Source: Nanobdellota archaeon (GTDB lineage: Archaea; Nanobdellota; Nanobdellia; Pacearchaeales; GW2011-AR1). Taken from it: a DNA stretch of 63,048 nucleotides. The first letter of the stretch is position 1; every line of letters starts with the position of its first letter. Made by a program: the position numbers and the translations under genes. The notes below the pieces were generated by a model. That model was given only the letters and a program-made list of their open reading frames with translations. It made no database searches and was not told the origin of the DNA. Below are positions 6,323-13,137 of this stretch, in pieces. The stretch lies in NCBI GenBank assembly GCA_018817405.1, contig JAHITZ010000042.1, positions 1-63,048 on the forward strand. The letters run 5' to 3'.

Positions 6323-7795
6323 TCAAGATAAGATTATAGGTCTTGTTTGCCTGTAAAATTTAATTCCTGCGTTGAGCTTTTTCTTTGACTCCGAGTAGAG
6401 AGTTAAAAGTTTTTCTCCTTTTTTTATCTTGTCATTTACATGCTTGTAAAGATATAACCCTGCTGCTTTGTCTGTCGGGCAACCAAGTATTCTGGCTAGA
6501 TGGTTAATTAACTTGTTATCTGTTGATTTTACTTTTCCTGAATGTTTTCCGAGGATATTGTGTTTAAACTTTGCAAGTTTTAATGTTTTTTTCTTTTTCC
6601 CCTGGGCAGAAATGATTTCTTCAAATTTTTTTAATGCTCTTCCAGAATCTAAAATTTTCTCTGCCATTTCTTTTCCTTTTCCTTTTTTTGCTTTTTTAGT
6701 CATTTCAAGAAGGTGTGATGCAAGAAGGATTGATTTTTTTTCTAAATCAAGGGGTCTTCCATGTTTTCTTTTCAAAATTTTGTAAACATCAATCATCTCT
6801 AAAACAGGACCAACTGCATTTCCAATTGGCTGAAAACCAGGAGTTAAAACAACTTTGAGATTTAATTTAAAATGATTAGAAATTTTTAGAAAATGTTGTT
6901 TTAGTTTTTTTGCTTGTGCAAAACTGACTTTTGCCCCTTTGCCGTATGGAACGTCCAGCAAAATGAATTTGCTTCCGGTTGCAATTTTTTTTGATAAAAT
7001 TGAAGCAATGAGCTGTGGTTCTGGGTCAAGGTTAAGCATTTTTTCTACTCTTATTAATTTGTCGTCTGCTGGAGCTAATCCGAGAGAGCCGCCCCATGCA
7101 AGGCAAGCATTGGTTTTGCGTACAACTTTTTGTAAATCATATACTGATAAAGAGATATTTGTTACAGCTTCCATGACGTCGGCTGTAGCGGCGGCAGTTG
7201 TTATTGCTCTTGATGAAGTTTTTGGTATTGTAATACCTGCTGCAGCGCATATTGCTACGACTAGGGGTGTTGTTCTATTCCCAGGAATTCCTCCTATTGA
7301 ATGTTTGTCTGCAATTTTCTTTTCTTTCCATTTTAGTATTTGTCCTGTATGTGCCATTGCCTCAGTTAAGTAGATTATTTCTTTAACTGACATTCCATTG
7401 TGATACACGCCCGTAACGAAATAAGCAATCTCAGCCTCGTTTAAAGCATTGTTTACAATATCTTCTATTATCACATGAATTTCTTTTTTGGATAATTCAA
7501 GATTATTTACTTTTTTGAGAATAAATCTCGTGCTTCTTGGTTCCAACGCAACTGAAATTTCTATTTTTTCCCCTTTTTTAATTTTAAAATTAGAGATTGC
7601 TTCTTCTGAGAGAGAAATCTCTTTTTCTGAGAGTAATTTTTTTATAATGTTAACAGAGAGGATTAGTTTTGTGCCTTTGTGAGATATCTCTATCCTGCTT
7701 CCCTCAATGATATTCAATTTTTTAGCAAATTTTCCGTTGATAAATGCTATTGGCCGACCAGCTTCAAGATGCATTGGCTTGAATTTTAGTTTCAT
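6323..7795 (-). CDS. deoA: AMP phosphorylase (archaeal thymidine-phosphorylase family)
   Basis: The enzyme phosphorolyses AMP (also CMP/UMP) to base plus ribose 1,5-bisphosphate. This is the first step of the archaeal pathway that feeds form III RuBisCO through R15P isomerase. The 490-residue product has the archaeal N-terminal extension (~1-85), then the nucleoside phosphorylase core with ADKHSIGGIPGNRTTPLVV, TSSRAITTAAATADVMEA and GSKFILLDVPYGKGAKV. The length matches archaeal AMP phosphorylases (~500). No R15P isomerase or RuBisCO gene lies in the window. It is transcribed alone. Confidence 0.93.
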   Translation of the reverse strand: MKLKFKPMHLEAGRPIAFINGKFAKKLNIIEGSRIEISHKGTKLILSVNIIKKLLSEKEISLSEEAISNFKIKKGEKIEISVALEPRSTRFILKKVNNLELSKKEIHVIIEDIVNNALNEAEIAYFVTGVYHNGMSVKEIIYLTEAMAHTGQILKWKEKKIADKHSIGGIPGNRTTPLVVAICAAAGITIPKTSSRAITTAAATADVMEAVTNISLSVYDLQKVVRKTNACLAWGGSLGLAPADDKLIRVEKMLNLDPEPQLIASILSKKIATGSKFILLDVPYGKGAKVSFAQAKKLKQHFLKISNHFKLNLKVVLTPGFQPIGNAVGPVLEMIDVYKILKRKHGRPLDLEKKSILLASHLLEMTKKAKKGKGKEMAEKILDSGRALKKFEEIISAQGKKKKTLKLAKFKHNILGKHSGKVKSTDNKLINHLARILGCPTDKAAGLYLYKHVNDKIKKGEKLLTLYSESKKKLNAGIKFYRQTRPIILS

Positions 7796-7843
7796 TTTTT
7801 TGTGGATTTGAAAGGAGGGTTGGCTTAAAAAACGTTTTCTTTT

Positions 7844-7955
7844 TGTTAAATCAAGTTTCCGATTGAACAGGGATTTGAGAATGAATACATGATTACATCT
7901 TTAATATTATCCAACCCCTCTAATTATTAATAATAAATCTGTCCTGTGGATTCAC
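7844..7955 (+). repeat. Dispersed repeat, copy 1
   Basis: The shared cores are GTTAAnTCAA, TTGAACA, GATTTGAGAATGAATACA, TTATCCAACCCCT and ATTATTAATAATAAATCT. All three copies (this one, 8832-8984 and 32447-32605) lie on the same strand and between genes. This copy loses similarity after the AATAAATCTGTC core. It has no conserved ORF: the ATG inside is followed by different stops in each copy. Confidence 0.75.
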
Positions 7956-8048
7956 CGAATCTCTCCTACATCCAACTAAAAGGAGTATATTCTACTTCTA
8001 TAAATTTATTACAACAATGATTATAAACTTTTGAAGTTATTGTTTTGT

Positions 8049-8609
8049 ATGAGAGTAAGAGAGACAAATAAAAAAGATATTGAAGAGAAGTTTTTGGAAA
8101 TGAGTGAGTATATGAGTATGGATTACCTTGCTAGTTGCCTAAAGAATCATCTTGACTTTGATACGAGAAAGTTTGTTTTGGTCAAACTGTCTGGGCTTTT
8201 TGAAGCAAAGGCGATGTTTTTAGATGCCGCTAAAGCAATGAAATCTGCTGCAGAGATTAACACAAATAAGCAAAATAAGATTAATGATTTTACTAAATCT
8301 GGAGAGCTTTTTATCCGTGGAGGAGATTACGACAGAGCAGATATTTGCATGAAAAAAGCAACCTCGCTTGCTGAGGGAAAACAAACCGAAGAAGTAAAGG
8401 GAATGATAAAAGAGTTTTATAAAACTCACGCAAGAAGTTGTATTGAAAGAAACAAAAGAAAACAAGCAATTGCAATTTATGAAAAACTTGTAACTTTTGA
8501 TCTTGTTGAAGAAGAGAAAAAAGAATTTGAAAAAAAACTCCTTGAACTGTATGAAGGTGTTGGTGACTTAGACAGGTACAAGAAGTTGCAGAGACGGATT
8601 TCTAATTAA
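8049..8609 (+). CDS. Helical repeat (TPR-like) protein, unknown
   Basis: From ATG 8049 this gives 186 residues; a TATA-like TTATAAAC lies about 24 bases upstream, implying a leaderless mRNA. The protein is all-helical with at least three tetratricopeptide-like units (FEAKAMFLDAAKAMKSAAEI, FIRGGDYDRADICMKKATSL, RNKRKQAIAIYEKLVTFDLV). It has no signal or membrane segment and probably serves as a protein-interaction scaffold. It stands alone between two repeat copies. Confidence 0.75.
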   Translation: MRVRETNKKDIEEKFLEMSEYMSMDYLASCLKNHLDFDTRKFVLVKLSGLFEAKAMFLDAAKAMKSAAEINTNKQNKINDFTKSGELFIRGGDYDRADICMKKATSLAEGKQTEEVKGMIKEFYKTHARSCIERNKRKQAIAIYEKLVTFDLVEEEKKEFEKKLLELYEGVGDLDRYKKLQRRISN

Positions 8610-8642
8610 AAATAAATAAACCTCCGAAGAGGTTAAAAAAGA

Positions 8643-8753
8643 TTAATCGCCTATAGAAGAATCAAGCCCGTCAATAAGGTCTTCAACTTCAAAGTCGAAT
8701 TCTTCTTCAGGCATTGCCTCAGGGTTTTTCTCTTCTAACACCTTTTTTACCAT
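8643..8753 (-). CDS. Small acidic protein (36 residues), unknown
   Basis: The frame from ATG 8753 encodes 36 residues that are strongly acidic after a short basic start (MVKKVLEEKNPEAMPEEEFD...). A TATA-like CTTTAAATACTT lies upstream on the same strand. It converges on the TPR-like gene. The codon pattern looks coding, but its small size leaves doubt. Confidence 0.45.
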   Translation of the reverse strand: MVKKVLEEKNPEAMPEEEFDFEVEDLIDGLDSSIGD

Positions 8754-8831
8754 TTTCCTCTTTTTCTTTTTTCTGCATCTTAAAGTATTTAAAGTTTGCC
8801 TCTTGATAATTAAACGCACGTTTTGAGAAGA

Positions 8832-8984
8832 CTGTTAAGTCAATTTCTCAATCGGACACTGGATTTGAGAATGAATACAAGATTGCAGCTTCAACATTAT
8901 CCACGTCCCTAATTATTAATAATAAATCTGTCTTGTTGTTTATTAAGTGTATCATAGTTTCCAGTTTAAATGTTTGTTTCACAA
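8832..8984 (+). repeat. Dispersed repeat, copy 2
   Basis: This copy has the same cores as copy 1. Its similarity to copy 3 extends about 45 bp further (GTTTATTAAG, CAGTTTAAATGTTTG, TTTCAC), which defines a longer unit of about 150-160 bp. Confidence 0.75.
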
Positions 8985-9006
8985 AAACAGCTTTGTCCTG
9001 AGTAGA

Positions 9007-9090
9007 GTGATTTCACTAAATTTGGGGTTGGGCAGGGGGTGGAAGGCGGGTTTTCGATGACAGTCGAACTTAGTAGGAATACGAAATCAC
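9007..9090 (+). ncRNA. Candidate structured RNA with a G-rich core
   Basis: GTGATTTC (9007-9014) pairs with GAAATCAC (9083-9090). Next to it ACTAA (9015-9019) pairs with TTAGT (9070-9074), leaving an 8-base bulge on one side. Inside are a hairpin TTCGA/TCGAA (9053-9057, 9064-9068) and a run of G-tracts (GGGG, GGG, GGGGG, GGCGGG) striking for this AT-rich genome. No ORF fits. A TATA-like box lies about 45 bases upstream. The family is not recognised. Confidence 0.45.
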
Positions 9091-9160
9091 CAAAGTCTTA
9101 TTATTCCGGACAACTCCACAAAAACACAACCTTTAAAAAACCCCTGAAATTAAATGTGGT

Positions 9161-9298
9161 ATGGCGCAGTATAAATGTTTTGAATGTGAGAAGTCAATCA
9201 GCAGCAAGGTCTTAGAAAAGAGATTTGTCTGCCCTCATTGCGGTTCTAGAATATTTTACAAGCCAAGGAATAAGATAGTTAAATTGAAAGCAATCTGA
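9161..9298 (+). CDS. rpo12: RNA polymerase subunit Rpo12 (RpoP)
   Basis: This 45-residue zinc-ribbon subunit of archaeal RNA polymerase is the homologue of eukaryotic Rpb12. Two CxxC pairs (CFEC near the start, CPHC mid-protein) bind zinc, followed by the basic SRIFYKPRNK end typical of the family. It starts at ATG 9161, and prefoldin beta begins two bases after its stop. That gene pair is common in archaea. Confidence 0.93.
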   Translation: MAQYKCFECEKSISSKVLEKRFVCPHCGSRIFYKPRNKIVKLKAI

Positions 9299-9300
9299 TT

Positions 9301-9639
9301 ATGAATCCTGATTTAGAGATTAATAAAAAAATAGAAGAATTGCAGGTTCTTGAGAGTCATCTTCAGAGGATTTTAGCTCAAAAGCAAAGTGTGCAGATAG
9401 AACTTAATGAAATTGATAATGCTCTTGAGGAATTAAAAAATTCTGATGAAGAGGCTTACAAAATTGTCTCAGGGTTTATGATAAAGTCTACAAAGGATAA
9501 ATTAGGAAATGAATTAAAAGAGAAAAAGAAATTGTTTGAAATGAGAATGGAGTCTGTAGAAAAGCAAGAAGAAATAATTGAGAAGAATGCGGAAAAATTA
9601 AGGGAAGAGGTTAAATCTGTTGTTTCTAAGGGTAAATAA
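9301..9639 (+). CDS. pfdB: Prefoldin subunit beta
   Basis: This is the beta subunit of the hexameric chaperone prefoldin, which delivers unfolded proteins to the thermosome. The 112-residue protein is two long coiled-coil helices joined by a short beta hairpin (EEAYKIVSGFMIKSTKD), the standard layout. It is co-transcribed with rpo12. The alpha partner is at 38026. Confidence 0.92.
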   Translation: MNPDLEINKKIEELQVLESHLQRILAQKQSVQIELNEIDNALEELKNSDEEAYKIVSGFMIKSTKDKLGNELKEKKKLFEMRMESVEKQEEIIEKNAEKLREEVKSVVSKGK

Positions 9640-9826
9640 GGAAAAATAAGGTCTATGAAAACCGAATGCATTTGATATACTGCAGGAGATAATTATTATA
9701 GAACTATCTTCTTTGAAGCTGTTGTTTGGTATAATCTTTCTGATAAAACAGGTTGGCTGTTTTTCTTATACTACAAGTCGTCTGCCATACAATAATATTT
9801 ATATAGTCTGGTAGCGGAAAAGATTT

Positions 9827-10204
9827 ATGGCTTTTAATTTCAAAGGAATGTTTGGAAAGGGTGAAGAGGAAGAATATATTGAGCTTGACCTTGATTCTGT
9901 TGCACCTCAAGAAAATAAGGTGATTGTTAAGCCGTTCGTTTTAAGAGATTATGACGGAACGGAAGAAATTTTAAATTCTTTAAGAACAGGTTATACAATT
10001 GCAATCATTGATATCAAACCATTAAAAACAAAAGATATAATTGAACTGAAAAGGGCCATTTCAAAGATAAAAAAGACAGTTGATGCTTTAGAAGGAACAA
10101 TTGCAGGTTTTGGAGATAGTATAATTCTTGCAACGCCACAGTTTGCGCAGGTCCATAAGCCGACTGCTCCGCAGAAGAAGAGTAAGCTGGATTATTTTGG
10201 TTGA
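9827..10204 (+). CDS. sepF: SepF-like cell division protein
   Basis: Archaeal SepF anchors FtsZ to the membrane. The N-terminus is a short amphipathic membrane-targeting segment (MAFNFKGMFGKG), followed by an acidic linker. The compact SepF core at about 35-110 contains VKPFVLRDYDGTEEILNSLR and a GTIAGFGDSIILATP strand. The length of 125 is normal. A TATA box (AATATTTATATAG) lies about 29 bases upstream. FtsZ itself is not in the window. The mobile element begins 64 bases after its stop. Confidence 0.9.
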   Translation: MAFNFKGMFGKGEEEEYIELDLDSVAPQENKVIVKPFVLRDYDGTEEILNSLRTGYTIAIIDIKPLKTKDIIELKRAISKIKKTVDALEGTIAGFGDSIILATPQFAQVHKPTAPQKKSKLDYFG

Positions 10205-10268
10205 TTTTTGGAGTGAATAGTTATTTGGTTTTTTTGTATATTCTTCTCTAGAATGGTAAAACAGATAG

Positions 10269-10292
10269 TACATTGTTAACTTAGCGGTTGGT
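10269..10292 (+). repeat. Left terminal inverted repeat of the transposon
   Basis: It begins TACATTGTTAACTTAGCGG and matches the reverse complement of 15189-15212 except for one G/A difference. It is preceded directly by the target duplication AACAGATAG (10260-10268). Confidence 0.92.
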
Positions 10293-10336
10293 AAAACAAA
10301 CTACAAAAATATTTAAACACAAAACTCATATTTTTA

Positions 10337-10430
10337 TCATGGTTACGGCACAGAGGGATTTCTGCTAACTTTAACATCCTAAATTAAGTTAGTTCTAACC
10401 TCTCTGTGCCGATTTCCGAGTCACCCAAAC
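10337..10430 (+). ncRNA. Candidate hairpin RNA at the transposon left end
   Basis: CGGCACAGAG (10346-10355) pairs with CTCTGTGCCG (10402-10411), and inside TAACTT pairs with AAGTTA. This makes a long two-part hairpin. A TATA box about 25 bases before 10337 would start a transcript here, and no ORF of any length fits. It might be a regulatory or leader RNA of the element, or a transposase-binding structure. Confidence 0.4.
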
Positions 10431-10573
10431 CTTTAAATATATAATAGATATATGTTTTCTCAAGGATGTTAAGGTTGGAATAGCAACTACAAGGTCGTTG
10501 TTGCTTGTAGCTTGACAAACTTATGTTTACCAAAGAGGTGAACATTAAATTAAATTGCAGGAGGAAAAAATAA

Positions 10574-11515
10574 ATGCAAAAACAAATAGAAGTGAAGACA
10601 GAGCAAGGCATTAATCTAAGCCAAAGAATAATTATGCCGACACATAGAGAGCTGTTGAAGTCAAAGCAGTATAATCTGCCGATAGTTTCTCTAAGTCCGT
10701 TTGCTGTTTTTGTTAAGAAAATGGCTTCAACGCAGAGACATAATTGGACAGGCAACGTTAATGTTGATAAGCAAGCGATACAAGAGGTATGCAAGGATTT
10801 TGGTTCATACGATTTCTTAATAAATTTTCAGTTTAAGAAACAAATTGACTTTAATCAAAGTGAGATGGATTACTTAGAGCAAGTTCAACAAATCCCAGAA
10901 CTGTCGTATATCTGCATGAATGAAAAAAGTGCAAACCAAACGGCACAGGAATTTGAACAACAACTTAGTGGCTGGAAATTACGAAACACTGGAAAGTTCA
11001 TCGTTCCAGTTATAGAATCTTCAACCAATGAAAAAGTTAAGAAAGTCGCAATAATGAAACGAGAAGGTATAAGGAGATGTGCCATTATTTTCCGAAGTTT
11101 TATAACCGAAGATGACAGAGCAGATTTAAGCCGAATATTAGCCAACCTAAGAATAGCCAATATCTATTCAATGGTCTTCGGAGTTAATCCGAAAAAATGG
11201 TCTAAGACTGCGGCTTCAATGTATCTTCCGCCATTACAATTTGAAGCAAACGCCATATCATCTTGGATTGCGTGGGGCGGGGCAAAAGTTCCATTAGAGC
11301 TTTTATGTTCCGACTGGATTTATAGATTGTCCGATTCTGCCGACGCTGGTCTTGCGAGTTACAATGGTTCTGGTAGAAAGAATTTTCTTACTGGGAATTC
11401 AAGCGTAGCTTTCAATACAGCATTAAGCCAGATTGACACAGTAAACCAAGCGAGCTTACTAGCACAAAACTTTGTCTTACTGCCCGAAGTTCAATTTAAA
11501 CGCCTCTTCAACTGA
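10574..11515 (+). CDS. Unknown 313-residue protein of the transposon
   Basis: The family is not recognised. The protein appears soluble and alpha/beta, with no signal or membrane segments and no zinc motif. It contains hydrophobic strands (GKFIVPVIESS, RRCAIIFRSF, NIYSMVFGVNP) spaced as in a barrel or Rossmann-like fold. It starts at ATG 10574 behind a good GGAGGA, unlike the leaderless genes around it, after a structured leader of about 110 bases. The 3' end overlaps the convergent gene at 11477 by 39 bases. It may be an accessory transposition or defence gene. Confidence 0.8.
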   Translation: MQKQIEVKTEQGINLSQRIIMPTHRELLKSKQYNLPIVSLSPFAVFVKKMASTQRHNWTGNVNVDKQAIQEVCKDFGSYDFLINFQFKKQIDFNQSEMDYLEQVQQIPELSYICMNEKSANQTAQEFEQQLSGWKLRNTGKFIVPVIESSTNEKVKKVAIMKREGIRRCAIIFRSFITEDDRADLSRILANLRIANIYSMVFGVNPKKWSKTAASMYLPPLQFEANAISSWIAWGGAKVPLELLCSDWIYRLSDSADAGLASYNGSGRKNFLTGNSSVAFNTALSQIDTVNQASLLAQNFVLLPEVQFKRLFN

Positions 11516-11707
11516 TTGGTTTTTGTCTGGGTAATAATCCCAAACATTAATCCATAATTTGTTGAGGTATTTTTTTATTTTATTTTTCTCTTTCTTTTTT
11601 ATTTCATTATTTTTAAATTTTCTTTCCAGTTTTGCGTCTGCTAAGTCTAATGCAAAAACTCTTTTTTCCCATTCAAAATATTTATCGTCGTTTTTTCTTA
11701 TTTCCAT
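11477..11707 (-). CDS. Small basic protein downstream of the ribbon-helix-helix gene
   Basis: From ATG 11707 this gives 76 residues, strongly Lys-rich in the middle, then aromatic (LWINVWDYYPDKNQ). It overlaps the end of the upstream ribbon-helix-helix gene by about 26 bases, and its 3' end overlaps the gene at 10574. The order regulator-then-small-protein resembles a toxin-antitoxin pair, but no toxin family is recognised. Confidence 0.55.
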   Translation of the reverse strand: MEIRKNDDKYFEWEKRVFALDLADAKLERKFKNNEIKKKEKNKIKKYLNKLWINVWDYYPDKNQSVEEAFKLNFGQ

Positions 11708-11861
11708 TTTCAATTAGCTTTAGTTTATTGGAGAATAGCCAAGCGTGGACAATCTCTTGGAGTAGTTTGGATTCTTTCATGGCGTATTTTTCCAATGCTT
11801 TATTGAACAAATCAAAATCATCTTGTTCCAATGTAAACTTTATCTGTCTATCCGATGGCAT
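11682..11861 (-). CDS. Ribbon-helix-helix DNA-binding protein
   Basis: From ATG 11861 this gives 59 residues: a short beta strand (RQIKFTLEQ), then two helices (DDFDLFNKALEKYAM and KESKLLQEIVHAWLFSN). This is the size and order of a ribbon-helix-helix repressor or antitoxin. The TATA box on its strand (AATATATAAA, about 11881-11890) is 25 bases upstream, so it is leaderless. Three 22-bp-spaced copies of GTAGCTAC overlap that promoter, suggesting autorepression. Confidence 0.65.
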   Translation of the reverse strand: MPSDRQIKFTLEQDDFDLFNKALEKYAMKESKLLQEIVHAWLFSNKLKLIENGNKKKRR

Positions 11862-11869
11862 TATTTAAG

Positions 11870-11921
11870 GTAGCTACTTTAATATATAAAAGTATCTACT
11901 TTAATTAATAGTAGTAGCTAC
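11870..11921. promoter_or_regulatory. Divergent promoter with three operator repeats at 22-bp spacing
   Basis: GTAGCTACTTTAA (11870), GTATCTACTTTAA (11892) and GTAGCTAC (11914) begin exactly 22 bp apart, two helical turns. The TATA of the minus-strand ribbon-helix-helix gene lies between the first two. The plus-strand TATA (GGTTTAAATATAA, about 11934) for the gene at 11965 lies just beyond the third. A repressor bound here could control both directions. Confidence 0.65.
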
Positions 11922-11964
11922 GAAGTATAGAAAGGTTTAAATATAAGATATATCTATTATATAC

Positions 11965-12132
11965 ATGGAAGAAAAAGTTAAGGAAGCGAAGAAAATTAAA
12001 GACGAATTAGATAAACTCGGAATTGAAGTTATCTTAGAAATAGAAGTAACTGCTTTCGGAACATCGGCTCACATCCCAATATCAAAAAAATTTATCGGGA
12101 GGAAAGTGTCAATAATCGTGCCAAAAGAATAA
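11965..12132 (+). CDS. DUF2080-like transposon-associated protein
   Basis: This 55-residue protein has a charged N-terminal helix followed by the compact motif IEVTAFGTSAHIPISKKFIG. It resembles the small archaeal DUF2080 proteins found next to transposases (pattern FG-SAHI-P-K-iGk-V). A TATA box 25 bases upstream makes the ATG leaderless. A hairpin at 12148-12165 separates it from the transposase gene. Confidence 0.7.
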   Translation: MEEKVKEAKKIKDELDKLGIEVILEIEVTAFGTSAHIPISKKFIGRKVSIIVPKE

Positions 12133-12147
12133 TCATATTAAATTAGA

Positions 12148-12165
12148 GGGGAGCCGAAGCTCCCC
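12148..12165 (+). terminator. Strong GC hairpin between DUF2080 gene and transposase
   Basis: GGGGAGC-CGAA-GCTCCCC is a perfect 7-bp stem with a tetraloop. It lies 15 bases after the DUF2080 stop and 24 before the transposase ATG. It could be a terminator or attenuator that limits transposase expression, or could hide the ribosome-binding region. Confidence 0.55.
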
Positions 12166-12189
12166 GTATTCACCCAACGCTTAAATCAG

Positions 12190-13134
12190 ATGAAATACAA
12201 AAATCATAACCAAACCAAGTATAAAAAAGTATTGTGTCCTAATTGTAATTCTGCCGAAACAATCAAATGGTGCAAGAGAAAAACGCAGAACCGAGGAGAA
12301 ATACAGCGATACAAATGCAAGTCGTGTAACTCGTGTTTTACGCCTGACGATGGATTTTTCAGAATGAGGAACACGCCACAAAAGGTGAGCCAGAGCATAG
12401 ACTTATTTTACAGAGGAGTAAGCACAAGAAAAGTCCAAGAGCATTTAGCTATCTTCCATCCCCACAACGCTTCTAATGTTTCAATTTACAAATGGGTTGT
12501 TAAGTATTCTAAGATGATAAGCAAGTTTACGAACAAGCTAAAAGTTACAGTAAGCGGAGAAGTTCAAGTTGACGAAATGGAATGCCACAGAAGAATAAGC
12601 CACAAGGCAAAAAGAGGAATAGATAAAAACTGGTTCATTGACAGCATAGACCCAGAGACGAAGTTTTTAATTTCTGGCGAGTATTCAAAGACAAGAGGAA
12701 AGCGAGACATTAAAGCAGTTGTTTCAAAGATAAAAGAAAGGACAGAAAACCAAATACAGATGGTTACGACAGATGGGCTTTTGACGTATCCAAAGGTGAT
12801 TAAGTCTGTTTGGGGTTACAATCATAAGTTAAAGAGATGTAATGTTTTTCATAACAAAGTTAACGCCTCAAAAGGCGAGGGCTTTAACCATCCAATAGAA
12901 AGACTGCACAACAGCGTAAGAGCGAGAACAAAAGTTATGCGTGGATTTCACGGCTCCATTAATTCCGCTAATGCTATTTTGAAGGGCTACGAGATTTATT
13001 ACAACTTCATAACTAAACATCAAGCGATTAAGAAATGTCCTTATGAGTTGGCTATTCCTGAATTGGCTTTGGCTCTGGAAAACGAGAAAAACCGATGGCT
13101 CGGACTAATTAAACTAAGCAACATAAACAATTAA
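12190..13134 (+). CDS. DDE transposase with N-terminal zinc ribbon
   Basis: The 314-residue product probably catalyses movement of the element. The N-terminus has a zinc ribbon (CPNC ... CKSC, residues ~16-43) and a helix-turn-helix region to ~110. The DDE core follows: D in VQVDEMECHRR, D in VTTDGLLTYP and E in NHPIERLHNSVRARTK. The layout is closest to archaeal IS6/IS240-like enzymes, with IS1 as the alternative. No frameshift or truncation is seen. The methyltransferase ATG is only 3 bases after the stop, so both are probably on one mRNA. Confidence 0.88.
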   Translation: MKYKNHNQTKYKKVLCPNCNSAETIKWCKRKTQNRGEIQRYKCKSCNSCFTPDDGFFRMRNTPQKVSQSIDLFYRGVSTRKVQEHLAIFHPHNASNVSIYKWVVKYSKMISKFTNKLKVTVSGEVQVDEMECHRRISHKAKRGIDKNWFIDSIDPETKFLISGEYSKTRGKRDIKAVVSKIKERTENQIQMVTTDGLLTYPKVIKSVWGYNHKLKRCNVFHNKVNASKGEGFNHPIERLHNSVRARTKVMRGFHGSINSANAILKGYEIYYNFITKHQAIKKCPYELAIPELALALENEKNRWLGLIKLSNINN

Positions 13135-13137
13135 AAA

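Larger units (their letters stand above)
8754..9160 (+). other. Intergenic stretch with repeat copy 2 and a structured RNA candidate
   Basis: No gene was found in this 407-bp gap. It holds the minus-strand promoter of the small acidic gene, repeat copy 2 (8832-8984), a possible TATA (CAGTTTAAATG, about 8962), the G-rich fold at 9007-9090 and the TATA-like CCTTTAAAAAACC of rpo12. Confidence 0.6.
10205..10573 (+). other. Element junction and long untranslated left end
   Basis: No gene was found in this 369-bp gap. It holds the target duplication (10260-10268), the left inverted repeat (10269-10292), a TATA (AATATTTAAACA, about 10306-10317) before a hairpin RNA candidate, and a second TATA (CTTTAAATATATAAT, about 10431-10445). 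A further hairpin (CTACAAG...CTTGTAG) lies in the leader of the gene at 10574. Confidence 0.7.

Noticed and set aside
7844-7955. CRISPR-like reading of the dispersed repeats
   Set aside because: The copies are far apart, longer than CRISPR repeats, not regularly spaced, and no cas gene is in the window.
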